Virus record (IMG/VR): IMGVR_UViG_3300032236_000747
Location: 248,001 to 312,000 of that record
Source: a virus
Length of the DNA stretch: 64,000 bases
Direction: 5' to 3' (one strand)
How positions within the stretch are numbered: the first letter of the stretch is position 1; every line of letters begins with the position of its first letter. The notes beneath the pieces are model-generated. The model was given only the letters and a program-made list of their open reading frames with translations. It did not search any database and had not been told where the DNA came from. A program made the position numbers and the translations under genes. Below are positions 47,580 to 58,200 of the stretch, piece by piece.

Positions 47580-49202
47580 ATGACAACGAGAATTAAACAA
47601 AGACGCGACACAGCGGCAAACTGGTTAGGTTATAACCCAATTCTAGCACTGGGAGAAACAGGCTGGGAAACTGATACCGGCCGCGTAAAAATAGGCGACG
47701 GATCCTCAAACTGGCAAACCCTACAGTATGCAGTAGGTGGCGCAGGACACGGACTAGGTGGTGCTATTCAAATAGGAACGGTATGTACATCTGGTTCATA
47801 TTGCGGTTGTTGTAATAACTCAGTGGCTATTGGCACAGGTGCTGGTTCTTGCTGTAGATGCAGCGGCCCGTCGATCGCTATAGGACACGATGCAGGACAT
47901 TGCAAACAACATGGATCTGCGATCGCAATTGGTCGCCAGGCAGGGCGTTGTTGCCAAGCTATGAATACAATAGCCATGGGTCGTTATGCTGGCTCATACG
48001 GTCAAAACTACGGTGCTGTTGCTATTGGTAAGTATGCTGGCAACTATGGTCAACAATCATATGGAGTAGCCATTGGGTATGGTGCTCAAAACGGTTATGG
48101 TGGATGTAATGCTGTTGCCATCGGACATTATGCAGGCAGCTATGGGCAAAATACTTCTGCCGTAGCTATTGGACATCAAGCAGGTTCCTGTTGTCAAGGA
48201 TATCGATCAGTTAGTATTGGACGTTGGGCAGGCCAGTGTTGTCAGTGCTACCAGTCAGTGGCTATCGGTGCATTGGCAGGAAGAGAATATCAAGGCGAGT
48301 GTTCGGTTGCTATCGGTCGTCATGCTGGTCTTGTAAATCAAGGTTCCAACTCTGTAGCTATCGGACATCAAGCAGGACAGGGATTAGGCGATAGTCAGTA
48401 CTATTGTCACATAAACGCAACTTATGTATCTGGTGGTGCTAGTGGAGCTACAACATTTGTAGTCAATACTGTTGCAGGCATTCACCCAGGTATGTATCCT
48501 GAAGGTGCTAACCTTGGCCCTCAAAAGGTCACAGCAGTTAACACAGCAACCAACGAAATCACTTTAGATTTTGGTACCTTTGGACAGTTAAGTGGTACAT
48601 ACTATTTCTACGGTGCTCAAGGTAGTAATGCTGTTGCTATTGGTGCATATGCTGGTCTTTCAGTTCAACAAGATAATAGCATTATTATCAACGCTACAGG
48701 CATTGAAGTAAATTCAGCAGGTACAGGCACAACGGTAATTAAACCAGTTGCGCCAACTACTACTGGTAATCCTTTGTATTATAATGCCGACACTGGTCAA
48801 ATTACCTACGGTACTGTTAATCGTTATGTCAGCACTGCTACCAGTACACCTGTCAATGCCCCTGTAATTGATATAACTAGTAGTAAGGTATTCCTAGCAC
48901 CGCTATCTGGTGGTAATGCCAGCTATGTAATACCAGGGAATGGATTATATGACGGACAAACTATTGAATTCTACCCACAATGGGTCTCTGGCACAAATAA
49001 CACAGATGTAGCGAACATCTTTATCTATGTGTCAAATATATTTGATATTAATTCAGGAAACGGTCAATACTCCGGTGGCGGATACTACAACTGGTATCCA
49101 TTCCAAACTTATAACACAACAGGTGCCGCGAAAGGTACCGCAACTTGGGATGCCCACCAACAACATTGGGTGATTGATCCAGGTTGGACCAAGTTTGATT
49201 AA
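47580..49202 (+). CDS. Cys-rich tail fibre with YadA-head-like repeats, 540 aa
   Basis: The anchor IKQRRDTAANWLGYNPILAL, then GETGWETDTGRVKIGDGSSN, is a typical fibre N-terminus. About residues 78-275 carry 15-residue repeats of SVAIGxxAGxxxQ type, as in YadA heads. Cysteines fill positions often held by Asn elsewhere (GSYCGCCNNS, GSCCRCSGPS, GRCCQAMN, GQCCQCYQS). The C-terminal half is an ordinary beta fibre. The Cys density is unusual for a virion fibre. Confidence 0.85.
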   Translation: MTTRIKQRRDTAANWLGYNPILALGETGWETDTGRVKIGDGSSNWQTLQYAVGGAGHGLGGAIQIGTVCTSGSYCGCCNNSVAIGTGAGSCCRCSGPSIAIGHDAGHCKQHGSAIAIGRQAGRCCQAMNTIAMGRYAGSYGQNYGAVAIGKYAGNYGQQSYGVAIGYGAQNGYGGCNAVAIGHYAGSYGQNTSAVAIGHQAGSCCQGYRSVSIGRWAGQCCQCYQSVAIGALAGREYQGECSVAIGRHAGLVNQGSNSVAIGHQAGQGLGDSQYYCHINATYVSGGASGATTFVVNTVAGIHPGMYPEGANLGPQKVTAVNTATNEITLDFGTFGQLSGTYYFYGAQGSNAVAIGAYAGLSVQQDNSIIINATGIEVNSAGTGTTVIKPVAPTTTGNPLYYNADTGQITYGTVNRYVSTATSTPVNAPVIDITSSKVFLAPLSGGNASYVIPGNGLYDGQTIEFYPQWVSGTNNTDVANIFIYVSNIFDINSGNGQYSGGGYYNWYPFQTYNTTGAAKGTATWDAHQQHWVIDPGWTKFD

Positions 49203-49222
49203 TACACAAAGGATAACATAAA

Positions 49223-49474
49223 ATGGCACAATATAACATTACAGCAACATCAGCTAGTAGAGACATGACAGTGAGTAACACCACTATTGACATCTTGGTA
49301 GAAAATGAAGAAGGTGGTCGTCCAACAGCGGGCACAAGAATACAATTTCCAAGTCCTGCTGAGTTTGATACACTGGAACTAGCACAGAAATATGCCAACA
49401 GCTATGCTGGACATCTAAATGATCATTATCACGAAGGTGGCGATGATTGGGTTGGACAGGCTACAGCAGTTTAA
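49223..49474 (+). CDS. Small conserved structural-region protein, 83 aa
   Basis: MAQYNITATSASRDMTVSNT, then TIDILVENEEGGRPTAGTRI and HLNDHYHEGGDDWVGQATAV. It is a compact beta-rich protein following the Cys-rich fibre, possibly a fibre chaperone or small tail part. No family is recognised. Confidence 0.65.
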   Translation: MAQYNITATSASRDMTVSNTTIDILVENEEGGRPTAGTRIQFPSPAEFDTLELAQKYANSYAGHLNDHYHEGGDDWVGQATAV

Positions 49475-50068
49475 TCAAGCTCTAATACCAGCGTCCTTCA
49501 ACTGTAGGCAAGTTTTACATTTGCCGCAGGGTTGGATGCTTTCTTTTGAGTATACTGGAGTGCGGCATGACCAAAACATGTTCTTTAATGTGTCAGGCAA
49601 GCTGTCATAGATCTCACGCTTGGTCAAGTCAAGTACAGGGTAAATCTTCTTTACACTTGTAAAAGCTGACAGTATAGCATTAGCACGGACTCTGCGCTCT
49701 TCTAGACTGTGATTGCTGTCATCAGACTGCATGCCTAGAGCTACTAGTTTGATATCAGGGTTTACACTACAGATATAGCCCGCAAAAAAGTTGATGCTGT
49801 CCGTGTCATACATATACTGTCCATTATAGGGTTGACTGGCTATTTGGCTTTCACTATAGACAAAACTGTAGCCTAGACGTTCTAGTTCTCTTAGTGCCAT
49901 TTCGACTGTAATGGCCTCGGCACGGTGTCTGTCCTCTACATTGTGTTGATGCACGTGATGTATGTGTATCTGGTAGTCTTGATATTCAGGATCTGTTAAT
50001 AACTTATAAACAGTACCTAGACTGTCTAGGCCACCTGAATACATTACAAGGATTGTTTTTTGTTCCAT
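49475..50068 (-). CDS. queC: QueC-like PP-loop enzyme (7-cyano-7-deazaguanine synthase family), 197 aa
   Basis: The PP-loop SGGLDS is at 11-16. The zinc-site Cys C168, C181, C184 and C187 (FWSC ... QPCGKCKTC) match QueC. QueC makes preQ0 for queuosine, and phage versions supply 7-deazaguanine DNA modification. No queD, queE, folE or DNA transglycosylase is seen in this window. The gene overlaps the end of the methyltransferase-like gene by 25 bases. Confidence 0.75.
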   Translation of the reverse strand: MEQKTILVMYSGGLDSLGTVYKLLTDPEYQDYQIHIHHVHQHNVEDRHRAEAITVEMALRELERLGYSFVYSESQIASQPYNGQYMYDTDSINFFAGYICSVNPDIKLVALGMQSDDSNHSLEERRVRANAILSAFTSVKKIYPVLDLTKREIYDSLPDTLKNMFWSCRTPVYSKESIQPCGKCKTCLQLKDAGIRA

Positions 50069-50505
50069 ATATAAAATGTGTAAACGTTGTTAACGGGATG
50101 CTCTTCTGGCTGTGGATCTAGTTCATAGACACGTGGAAAATACACAGCGTATTTTGTGGGCCAGTTGGGATTTAAAAACGTGCGTGATATAAATCGATCA
50201 CAATGATCTAGAACAATGGGCAACAAGCGTTCTGTAAAATCTTTACCCAAGGCTAGTCCGCCGTCGATTATTATAGTGTCCCAATGTTCGTTCAAACTAA
50301 ACCAATCTTTGACCCTTATTTTAGGATCATTGTAAACTGGCTCTAGGTCCCATGCTTCTGTACATAAAGGTAATAGTAGCTTAGTGCTACCCAGCAATAA
50401 AACTTTACCTCTACAATATCTTTCAAATACAGCATAATCATCTTGATTAGGAGCAGCGGGCCACTCTAATGTTGTCCAGAATTCGGGGTCGTTGATCATG
50501 CTCAT
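50044..50505 (-). CDS. Methyltransferase-like protein, 153 aa
   Basis: GKVLLLGSTKLLLPLC (about 33-48) resembles motif I of class I SAM methyltransferases, and WDTIIIDGGLALGKDF (about 74-89) resembles motif IV. The protein is small and lacks a clear catalytic motif, so it may be a degenerate or partner subunit. It lies upstream of the QueC-like gene in the same leftward unit. Confidence 0.5.
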   Translation of the reverse strand: MSMINDPEFWTTLEWPAAPNQDDYAVFERYCRGKVLLLGSTKLLLPLCTEAWDLEPVYNDPKIRVKDWFSLNEHWDTIIIDGGLALGKDFTERLLPIVLDHCDRFISRTFLNPNWPTKYAVYFPRVYELDPQPEEHPVNNVYTFYIWNKKQSL

Positions 50506-50566
50506 GTGGATATTTAAGCGGTAAATAACGGTAGAACATACAATAATGGCTGAGATTACCTAACTA

Positions 50567-50574
50567 GGTAAATA
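50567..50574 (+). promoter_or_regulatory. Late promoter-like element GGTAAATA
   Basis: Precedes the structural gene at 50594; a GGAG ribosome site follows. Confidence 0.45.
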
Positions 50575-50593
50575 TAGCAAACGGAGACAACAA

Positions 50594-50920
50594 ATGTCAG
50601 TAAACTTTAGAAAAGGTGCTTATTACCCAGGCACAACCCAGAATCAAACAACAACTAGCACTAATGCTGTGACCAATGCTTTTAGTTCAACTACGAGCAT
50701 TATTCGTGTCGCAGTACAAAATGATACATATGTTCAGCCTGTTAACAACTCTAGCACAACGGCCACTGTTAGCAGTATGATCATCCCAGGTGGTGGCGTA
50801 GAGTTCTTCGCAGTTCGCCCGAATACATATCTAGCACACCTATTAGTGAGTTCGGCGGGTTGGATAAGTGTTACTGAACTTTCTAATCTAAACAATATTG
50901 TAAACGGAACAACTTACTAA
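50594..50920 (+). CDS. Small structural protein, 108 aa
   Basis: MSVNFRKGAYYPGTTQNQTT at the start, then VNNSSTTATVSSMIIPGGGV and EFFAVRPNTYLAHLLVSSAG. This Thr/Ser/Asn-rich beta sequence is typical of small tail parts. Its stop shares a base with the next start. Confidence 0.65.
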   Translation: MSVNFRKGAYYPGTTQNQTTTSTNAVTNAFSSTTSIIRVAVQNDTYVQPVNNSSTTATVSSMIIPGGGVEFFAVRPNTYLAHLLVSSAGWISVTELSNLNNIVNGTTY

Positions 50921-51969
50921 TGTGGGCAAAACCTGGTCATGTTAAACCAGCTGGAAGTCTACACACCGTAGCCAAAGCTATTAATATTAAGAATACTGTG
51001 GATCGTTACGGTTTCTTTGAACAGCAACTAGATGGTGGAACTTATATTGATTTTAATCAAAGTATTTCTAGACAACAGGTAAAGTTTATCTGTACCAACT
51101 TCAACGGCAATCCAACACACGGCAGCTATATCAAAGTTAACGGTACACTGATAGCAGGTGACAAGCAGGGTCTTGCCCCGGACGGTGTTAACACTAACCT
51201 TGCACCATTCCAAATGGGTCGCGGACATACCATTGTGGTCATAAACCCAGCTGATGGTTCTATAAGAGCTGGTTATCCAAAATTATATGATACCTACGGC
51301 AACTCCGCACTATGTAGCCAAATGAGACTTGATCTCAATATTGTAGACCCTAATGATATTGTAGCCATTGGCACATATGATGCTACCAGCTGTACACAAG
51401 ATCTTCGCGACGGTCTAACCAATTACTTCGGCGACATTACTTATAGTAACACATGGACCAGCAGTCGTATCAGCCAGATGTTCTTGGGCAAGCGAAACTC
51501 CTTCATTGACTATCTACCAGGTGCGGTTCGCAGAACCTATGGATCATACTATAACGGTACCAAAGCATATTTTAATACAGCCAGTGTTACAGCAACAACC
51601 GTTGCTACAGACTTTCAAGTTAGTACAAACACCGCTAACTTCAGCTATCAGTATCAAGGTTACATACTGGCAGACTATACAGGAACTTGGACATTTGCGT
51701 TTACCACAGATGACTATTGTCATATCTGGATAGGACCTGAGGCACTTCGTTCACCGGACGTTGCTGGCGCAGAAAATGCTGCAAGTCCAATCGGCAGTGG
51801 TAGTTTTACAGTTAATATGGTATCGGGCACGTACTACCCAATTAAAGTAATGTACGGAAACAGTGGCGGGCCGGGAAATCTTACATTGTCCTGGAACCGC
51901 AACGGATCTGGTGCATCAACTAACTGGACCAACAAACTGTACTTCAACCCAAGAACAAATGGCTTCTAA
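50920..51969 (+). CDS. Tail adhesin with ILEI/FAM3-like and PA14/GLEYA-like domains, 349 aa
   Basis: FQMGRGHTIVVINPADGSIR, then DIVAIGTYDATSC, is the ILEI/FAM3 carbohydrate-binding-like motif (GRGxNVVVxNPxTG...). The C-terminal half (GYILADYTGTWTFAFTTDDY, then HIWIG and YPIKVMYGNSGGPGNLTLSW) is a PA14/GLEYA-like adhesin domain. Together they suggest a glycan-binding receptor protein. Confidence 0.8.
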   Translation: MWAKPGHVKPAGSLHTVAKAINIKNTVDRYGFFEQQLDGGTYIDFNQSISRQQVKFICTNFNGNPTHGSYIKVNGTLIAGDKQGLAPDGVNTNLAPFQMGRGHTIVVINPADGSIRAGYPKLYDTYGNSALCSQMRLDLNIVDPNDIVAIGTYDATSCTQDLRDGLTNYFGDITYSNTWTSSRISQMFLGKRNSFIDYLPGAVRRTYGSYYNGTKAYFNTASVTATTVATDFQVSTNTANFSYQYQGYILADYTGTWTFAFTTDDYCHIWIGPEALRSPDVAGAENAASPIGSGSFTVNMVSGTYYPIKVMYGNSGGPGNLTLSWNRNGSGASTNWTNKLYFNPRTNGF

Positions 51970-51975
51970 TAAATA
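51968..51975 (+). promoter_or_regulatory. T4-like late promoter element AATAAATA
   Basis: Six bases before the ATG at 51981. Confidence 0.6.
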
Positions 51976-51980
51976 CTATC

Positions 51981-52256
51981 ATGAGAGCAAAAGAATTTAC
52001 AATTAACATTCCTATCAACATTAAGATCAATGGTGATGGCGAGCCTGAAATCAGCACAAGTCAAGATACCGAAGCTGATGTAGATTCTAACCCTGTATTT
52101 GTTCCGCCTCTACAGCAACATTTAGAGCTACACAAAGCAGAACTAGGTAAAGAAAGCCCTGTCATTGACAAACTTACACAAGATAATGATATTGGCACAG
52201 AACCGGACGGAACCGAAGCACAGCTAGCTAGACTCAAGCAACTGATGGCCCGATAA
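51981..52256 (+). CDS. Small late protein with MRxxEF leader, 91 aa
   Basis: The leader MRAKEFTINIPINIKINGDG matches the MRxxEF start seen in four genes of this window. The rest is acidic and helical (LQQHLELHKAELGKESPVID). Possible internal head protein or scaffold; no family is recognised. Confidence 0.65.
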   Translation: MRAKEFTINIPINIKINGDGEPEISTSQDTEADVDSNPVFVPPLQQHLELHKAELGKESPVIDKLTQDNDIGTEPDGTEAQLARLKQLMAR

Positions 52257-52259
52257 ATA
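52252..52259 (+). promoter_or_regulatory. T4-like late promoter element GATAAATA
   Basis: Upstream of the 2308-residue fibre gene at 52279. Confidence 0.6.
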
Positions 52260-52278
52260 CTCAAACTAGGGTATTTTA

Positions 52279-55200
52279 ATGGCCTTCATTCAGAAGTTAT
52301 TCACAACACTACAAAACTACGATAATGGCGATACTCGTATTGGCGAGCTCAACCGTATTTGGTATGACTCTAATCGTAATGCCTTCTACATATCTGACGG
52401 CCAAACAGAAGGCGGTATACTAATTGGTGGCGGTGGTGGTGGCGGAACTTACACACTATTAACAGCAACTACTACCCGCCTAGGTGGTGTTAGAATCGGT
52501 GCTGGTATTCAAGTTGATTATCGCGGTGTTATTAGTGTAAACACATCTACGCTAGCAGGACCACAAGGTCCTAAAGGCGACACTGGTCCTAAAGGGGATA
52601 CTGGAACACAAGGATCAGTTGGGGCTCAAGGCGATCCCGGTATAGGAGTTCCTGTCGGCGGCGTTGCTGGACAAGTGCTGGCTAAAATTGACGGTGTTGA
52701 TTATAATACATATTGGGTTGATCAAACTGGTGGTACAGGTAATGGTAGCGTAATACAAAGTGATATAGCTCCTACTCCTGCAAATACTACGACTCTTTGG
52801 TATGATACAGTAGGCGGTCGTAGTTATGTGTATTATTACGGGGGTTGGGTTGACGCTAGCCCAGGAATAGGCGGGATACCTGGACCAAAAGGCGATACAG
52901 GTACGCAAGGACCTACTGGACTACAAGGAGACATAGGTCCAAAAGGTGATACAGGTACTCAGGGACTAATAGGTCCAATGGGTCCGAAAGGCGATACAGG
53001 TACTCGAGGCCTTACTGGTGATATAGGCCCAGTTGGACCAAAGGGAGATACCGGAACACAGGGATTGATAGGACCAACAGGACCTAAAGGGGACACTGGT
53101 ACACAAGGTATTCAAGGACCGATTGGTCTAACTGGAAACACTGGAACACAGGGTATACAAGGAATTCCGGGCGAAGGCGTTCCGGTAGGCGGAACTGCCG
53201 GGCAAGTATTAACCAAGATTGACGGTGTTGATTACAATACACACTGGGTTGATGCTAATTTTTCTAGTTCAACTGCTACTGCTGGTGTAAGTGATATTAC
53301 CGCAGGGACAGGAACTTATGTATCTGCTAATACAGGTTCAGTGAGCATCTGGGTTGATCCAAACGTAGTCGAAGGCACGGTAGCTCCTGCATCTACAGCT
53401 TCATTTTGGTATGATACTAATGTAGGTCGACTATTCATATATTATAATGGGTCTTGGATTGATGCTAGTCCGGGAACTACTGGTATACCTGGTCCAAAGG
53501 GAGACACTGGAACTACTGGTCCAACTGGACTACAGGGAGATATTGGCCCTAAAGGTGATACCGGTACAGCAGCTACCCTAGTTATAGGAACAGTTACCTT
53601 AGGAACTTATACAAGTGTAATTAATGTAGGCGATCAATACAATGCTGTGTTTGACTTTGTATTACAGCAAGGACCTAAAGGTGATGCTGGGCTCAAAGGC
53701 GACACAGGAACCACAGGTGCAACTGGCGCACAAGGACCTAAAGGTGATACTGGCACCCAAGGAATACAAGGCATACAAGGTTTTCAGGGAATACAAGGCA
53801 TTAAAGGTGATACTGGCACCACCGGAGCAACTGGTGCTACAGGCAGTGTTGGTCCAAAAGGTGATACCGGTACACAGGGTATTCAAGGTATTCAGGGACC
53901 AAAAGGCGATACAGGAACTACCGGCGCACAAGGTATCCAAGGCATACAAGGTATCCAGGGCGTAACGGGTAGTACAGGTACTCAAGGACCAAAAGGCGAT
54001 ACTGGCTCAATTGGCATAGCTACATTAAATTTAGGCACAGGTACATACGGCACACTAACATCGCAGACATTAAGTTTATGGATCGGCCAAGATGTTTCTG
54101 CTACAAGTAATGTAACATTTAACTCTGTGGCTATTAGTAATCTTGGTAGCATTTTATCATCTCAAGTAAACATTGATGCATTTATTACAGTCTATACCTT
54201 AACTAATGTTGTTGACTATAGTTCTACTGCTACTTTGGCATCGGGTGTTTACGGTAACATCAATGGAGTTCAACCTCCGTGGACTGTATTTGATCTAAGT
54301 CCCGGACCTTCAGGTACTCCTGTAAGTACTATTGCTATTAACGATAAACTAACAGGTGCTGGTATTATTCCTAGTACCGTAGAAGATCGCGGCACCGGAA
54401 CTTATGCATCTTATGTTATTGTTAATTTAGATCTAGCTGGCCTAGGACAGATACAACCTTTAGTTGGGGCGGCATTTAACCTTGTACGCCCACTACAAAA
54501 AGCTGGCTTGGACATTACTACACAAAACAACACAGACATTTTCCTAAACAGCAATGGTCTAGGTGATGTACTAGTTAACACCAACATTCTACCAGTTGCC
54601 ACCAATGTAAGTAATTTAGGAAGTCCAGACTTTAGATGGAAGAGTTTGTATGTTGGCCCAGGTACTATCTATGTCTTAGATGAAACATTAGGCAAAGATA
54701 TTAGCATTGGCGCTCGTGACGGACTACTATATGTACAAAACGGTGCTGGGCTTGTAGTAGGTGAGTTTACTCTTATTGACAATCAGATTAAGATTGCCAA
54801 TCCCGATCGTGATATTATTATTGGAACTACTACTGCTACAGGTAGTGTAGTATTAAATCGTCCTATTAGAGTTAACACACTAGCAGGACAAACTTCATTT
54901 AGTGTAGATAGACTAGGTCTAACTACAATCCACCCACTTATCTCAATGAGCTCTACTCAATCAGCATTGAATATTGTGGGCAACACTAGCGGACTACAGC
55001 AACCTCGTAATTTTAACGATACAATGTTGCAGATTACAGGTGCAGACAATACTGCTACTCGTGTAAGTTTAGATTCATTTGGTACAGGCACATATCCAGT
55101 TATTGCTGGTCGTCAAGCAGGCGGAACAGTAGCGTCTCCAAGTCAAACAAAATTAAACGATACGCTGTTAAGATTTAGTGCCCAGGGTTGGGGGACTACA

Positions 55201-58200
55201 GGATATGTAAGTACTATTGCTCGTATAAACATGCGAGCTCTACAAGATTTTACTGACACCGCCGCAGGCACAGGAATACGTTTTCAATTAACTCCTATAA
55301 ACACAACTACAATACAAACTGTTACAGTAGACATCACTGCTACAGGTATAAGTTTTGTTGGTAACTCTATTGGCGGAATCACATTCAGTAACAATGACAG
55401 ACTAACTTACTTCCCAACACCTGTGGGACAAGCCGGCTTATATTTAAAGTCAGATGGTACTACAATGAGTTGGCAAACAGGAGGTGCTGGCGCCAAAGGT
55501 GATACCGGTACAGCAGCTACAATTACAATAGGTACTGTTACAGTTTCTACAACTACAGCAAGTGTAACCAATGTAGGTAACTCTAGTAGTGCTATACTTA
55601 ATTTTGTCTTACAACAAGGTCCACAAGGTATCCAGGGAGCTACCGGTAGCACAGGAACACAGGGACCCAAAGGCGATACAGGTACTACTGGCGCACAGGG
55701 CATACAAGGTATTCAAGGCATTCAGGGAGCAACCGGAACCAGTGCGACAGTTATGGTTGGACTAGTTACTACAGGTTCAACAGCTCTAGTTACTAACACA
55801 GGAACAAGTGCTAACGCGGTACTTAACTTCCAAATTCCATGGATACCGGGCCCACAGGGCGCAACTGGTGCTACGGGAAGTACAGGTACACAAGGACCTA
55901 AAGGGGATACCGGAACACAGGGTATTCAAGGACCTATTGGGCCAACTGGAACATTTACAGGTAGTGTAGTTACTCTAGCATCTGCTGATACTGCGGCACT
56001 GACTTATACATCATCAACTGGCATATTCTCATTCACTCCTAACAATGTCTATAAGACATTGTCTAGTTTAAGTGATGTTAATGTTCCAGCACCCGGCAAC
56101 AATCAAGTACTAACCTGGAGTACCGGCACTAATCGTTGGATTCCTACAACAGTAAACGGTGTTGGTGTTCCTATTACAGGTATTGCCTACTATGGTACAT
56201 TCTACGACGTGGGCGCGGATCAAACAGCGCCACTGACAACCAGCAGTTATGTTGTAAGAATAGATCACACTGACGGTAGCAATGGCATCAGCATTGTTGA
56301 CAATAATCAAATAACATTTGCCTACGGCGGAACTTATGAAGTAGAGTTTAGCATACAGTTCCAAAATACAGATACTAAAGATGCCACTGTTAGTGTATGG
56401 TTTAGAAAGAACGGCGCAGACATAGCAGATTCAAACAGCATATTCACAGCGCCAAGTAAGCAAAACGGTAATGGATTCTTGATAGCAGTCACTCCGTTTA
56501 TCGTCACAGTCAACGCCGGCGACTATGTACAGATTATGTGGTCAAGTGACAATACAGTAACCAAAATCGTCACAACAGCGGCTGGAACTACCCCAACTGT
56601 TCCACGCACACCGGGCGTTATTATCACAGTGGTGCCGGTTACCTCAGTGGTTATCCCAGGCACCGTTGAGAGTTTAACAGTAACGGGCAATGCCAGTGCC
56701 AATAACTTTATCTCAGCGTATCTGCCCATAGTGTCAAGTGGTACTACTACTGTGCTGTCTGTTACAAGTCCGCACTATATATCAGTAAGTGGTGTATCAA
56801 CACAGACTATCAAACTGCCAAACGCTACCTTATTGACTGTAGGACAAAGTTACAAGATTGACAACAACTCAAGTGGCAATGTTTACATACAAGATGCTAC
56901 TGGTGCTCAGATTGGCGGTGCTCTGTTACCGGGTGCGGCCACTGAAGGTAGAGTTATTAATGTAGGTACAACAGCAGGCACATGGGATGGTTGGAACTAT
57001 GTTCCTGGCAATGTATCATTTGGCACAAGTCAGATGGTGTTTACTGGCGGGACCATTGTAGCCAGCACATTCACTGGTAGTTTAGTAGGTACTGCTACCA
57101 CAGCAACCTACGCACAATCATTTAATACTGCGACTCTAGTAACTACTGCTGTTAGTGCTACTACTGCCACTAACGCTGGTTACGCATATTCATTTAATAC
57201 AAACACAGTCGTAACTACAGCAGTTACAGCAACTAACGCTGGGTATGCCTACTCGTTCAACACATCAACCCTAGTATTGAAAGCAACTACAGCTACACTG
57301 GCACAAACTGTTACTGCGGCCGCACAGCCTGCTATCACAAGTGTAGGAACACTAACAAGTCTATCACTTCAGGGCAGTATAACATTTAATGATGCCACTA
57401 CACAATCTACAGCATGGACTGGTAGTACATATAGAATAATCAAAGTTGCTGACGGTTTTGGAGTAGGCCTACCATTCCAGTCTTATGTAACTGCTGATAC
57501 CAGCACAGGCATTATTGTTTCCGCATTAACTGGTATTCCAGCAAGCCCTACATATAAAACTTGGACATTTGGGTTTGACGGAGTCTTAACATTCCCAGAT
57601 AACTCAACACAAACAGTTGCGTGGAATACAAGCACAGCAGTTTATTATTCACAGATAAGGAATGCGCCTTCTACTACAGGCACAGCAGTATTCAATATTG
57701 TTAGTGCTACTAACATAACAGTTGGCGGAACAACAATACAAAACTTGTTTAGTGTATCAACAGCTACAGTGAGCAATACTGCTACTAGTCTTGTCTATAA
57801 TACTAGCACCGGTGTTTATACATTTACACCATTTAGTCTAAACACCAGTACACTAATGGCTCGAGCTGTCACTGTTACAAGTTCAACACAAGCGGCTATT
57901 ACCGCACTTGGTACATTAACGTCTCTATCAGTTAGCGGAGCATCAACAGTTAGTGGGCTTGCTACCTTTAACTATACAGGCGGTGGATCAACTTCAACTA
58001 TTTCTGTCAGTGGGCAAAATAGCAAAGGTGGCGCACTATATCACGACTTCCTAAGTGCTACTAACGGGTTAGCCACTGCTACCAATGCTACCAAATATTT
58101 CCGTCTAAACAACGTAGGCACCTTAGAAATATTGAATAGTGCTTATAATGCAACTGTATTCTCAGTAACTGATAACGGATATATTGCTATCAATGCGGCA

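Noticed and set aside
53642-53985. Overlapping frames of about 107 codons on both strands
   Set aside because: Shadows of the collagen-like G-x-y repeat in the real fibre gene.
52558-54020. Tandem repeats that could suggest a CRISPR array
   Set aside because: The periodicity is codon triplets of the collagen-like region (GPKGDTGTQG type); there are no unique spacers and the frame is coding throughout.
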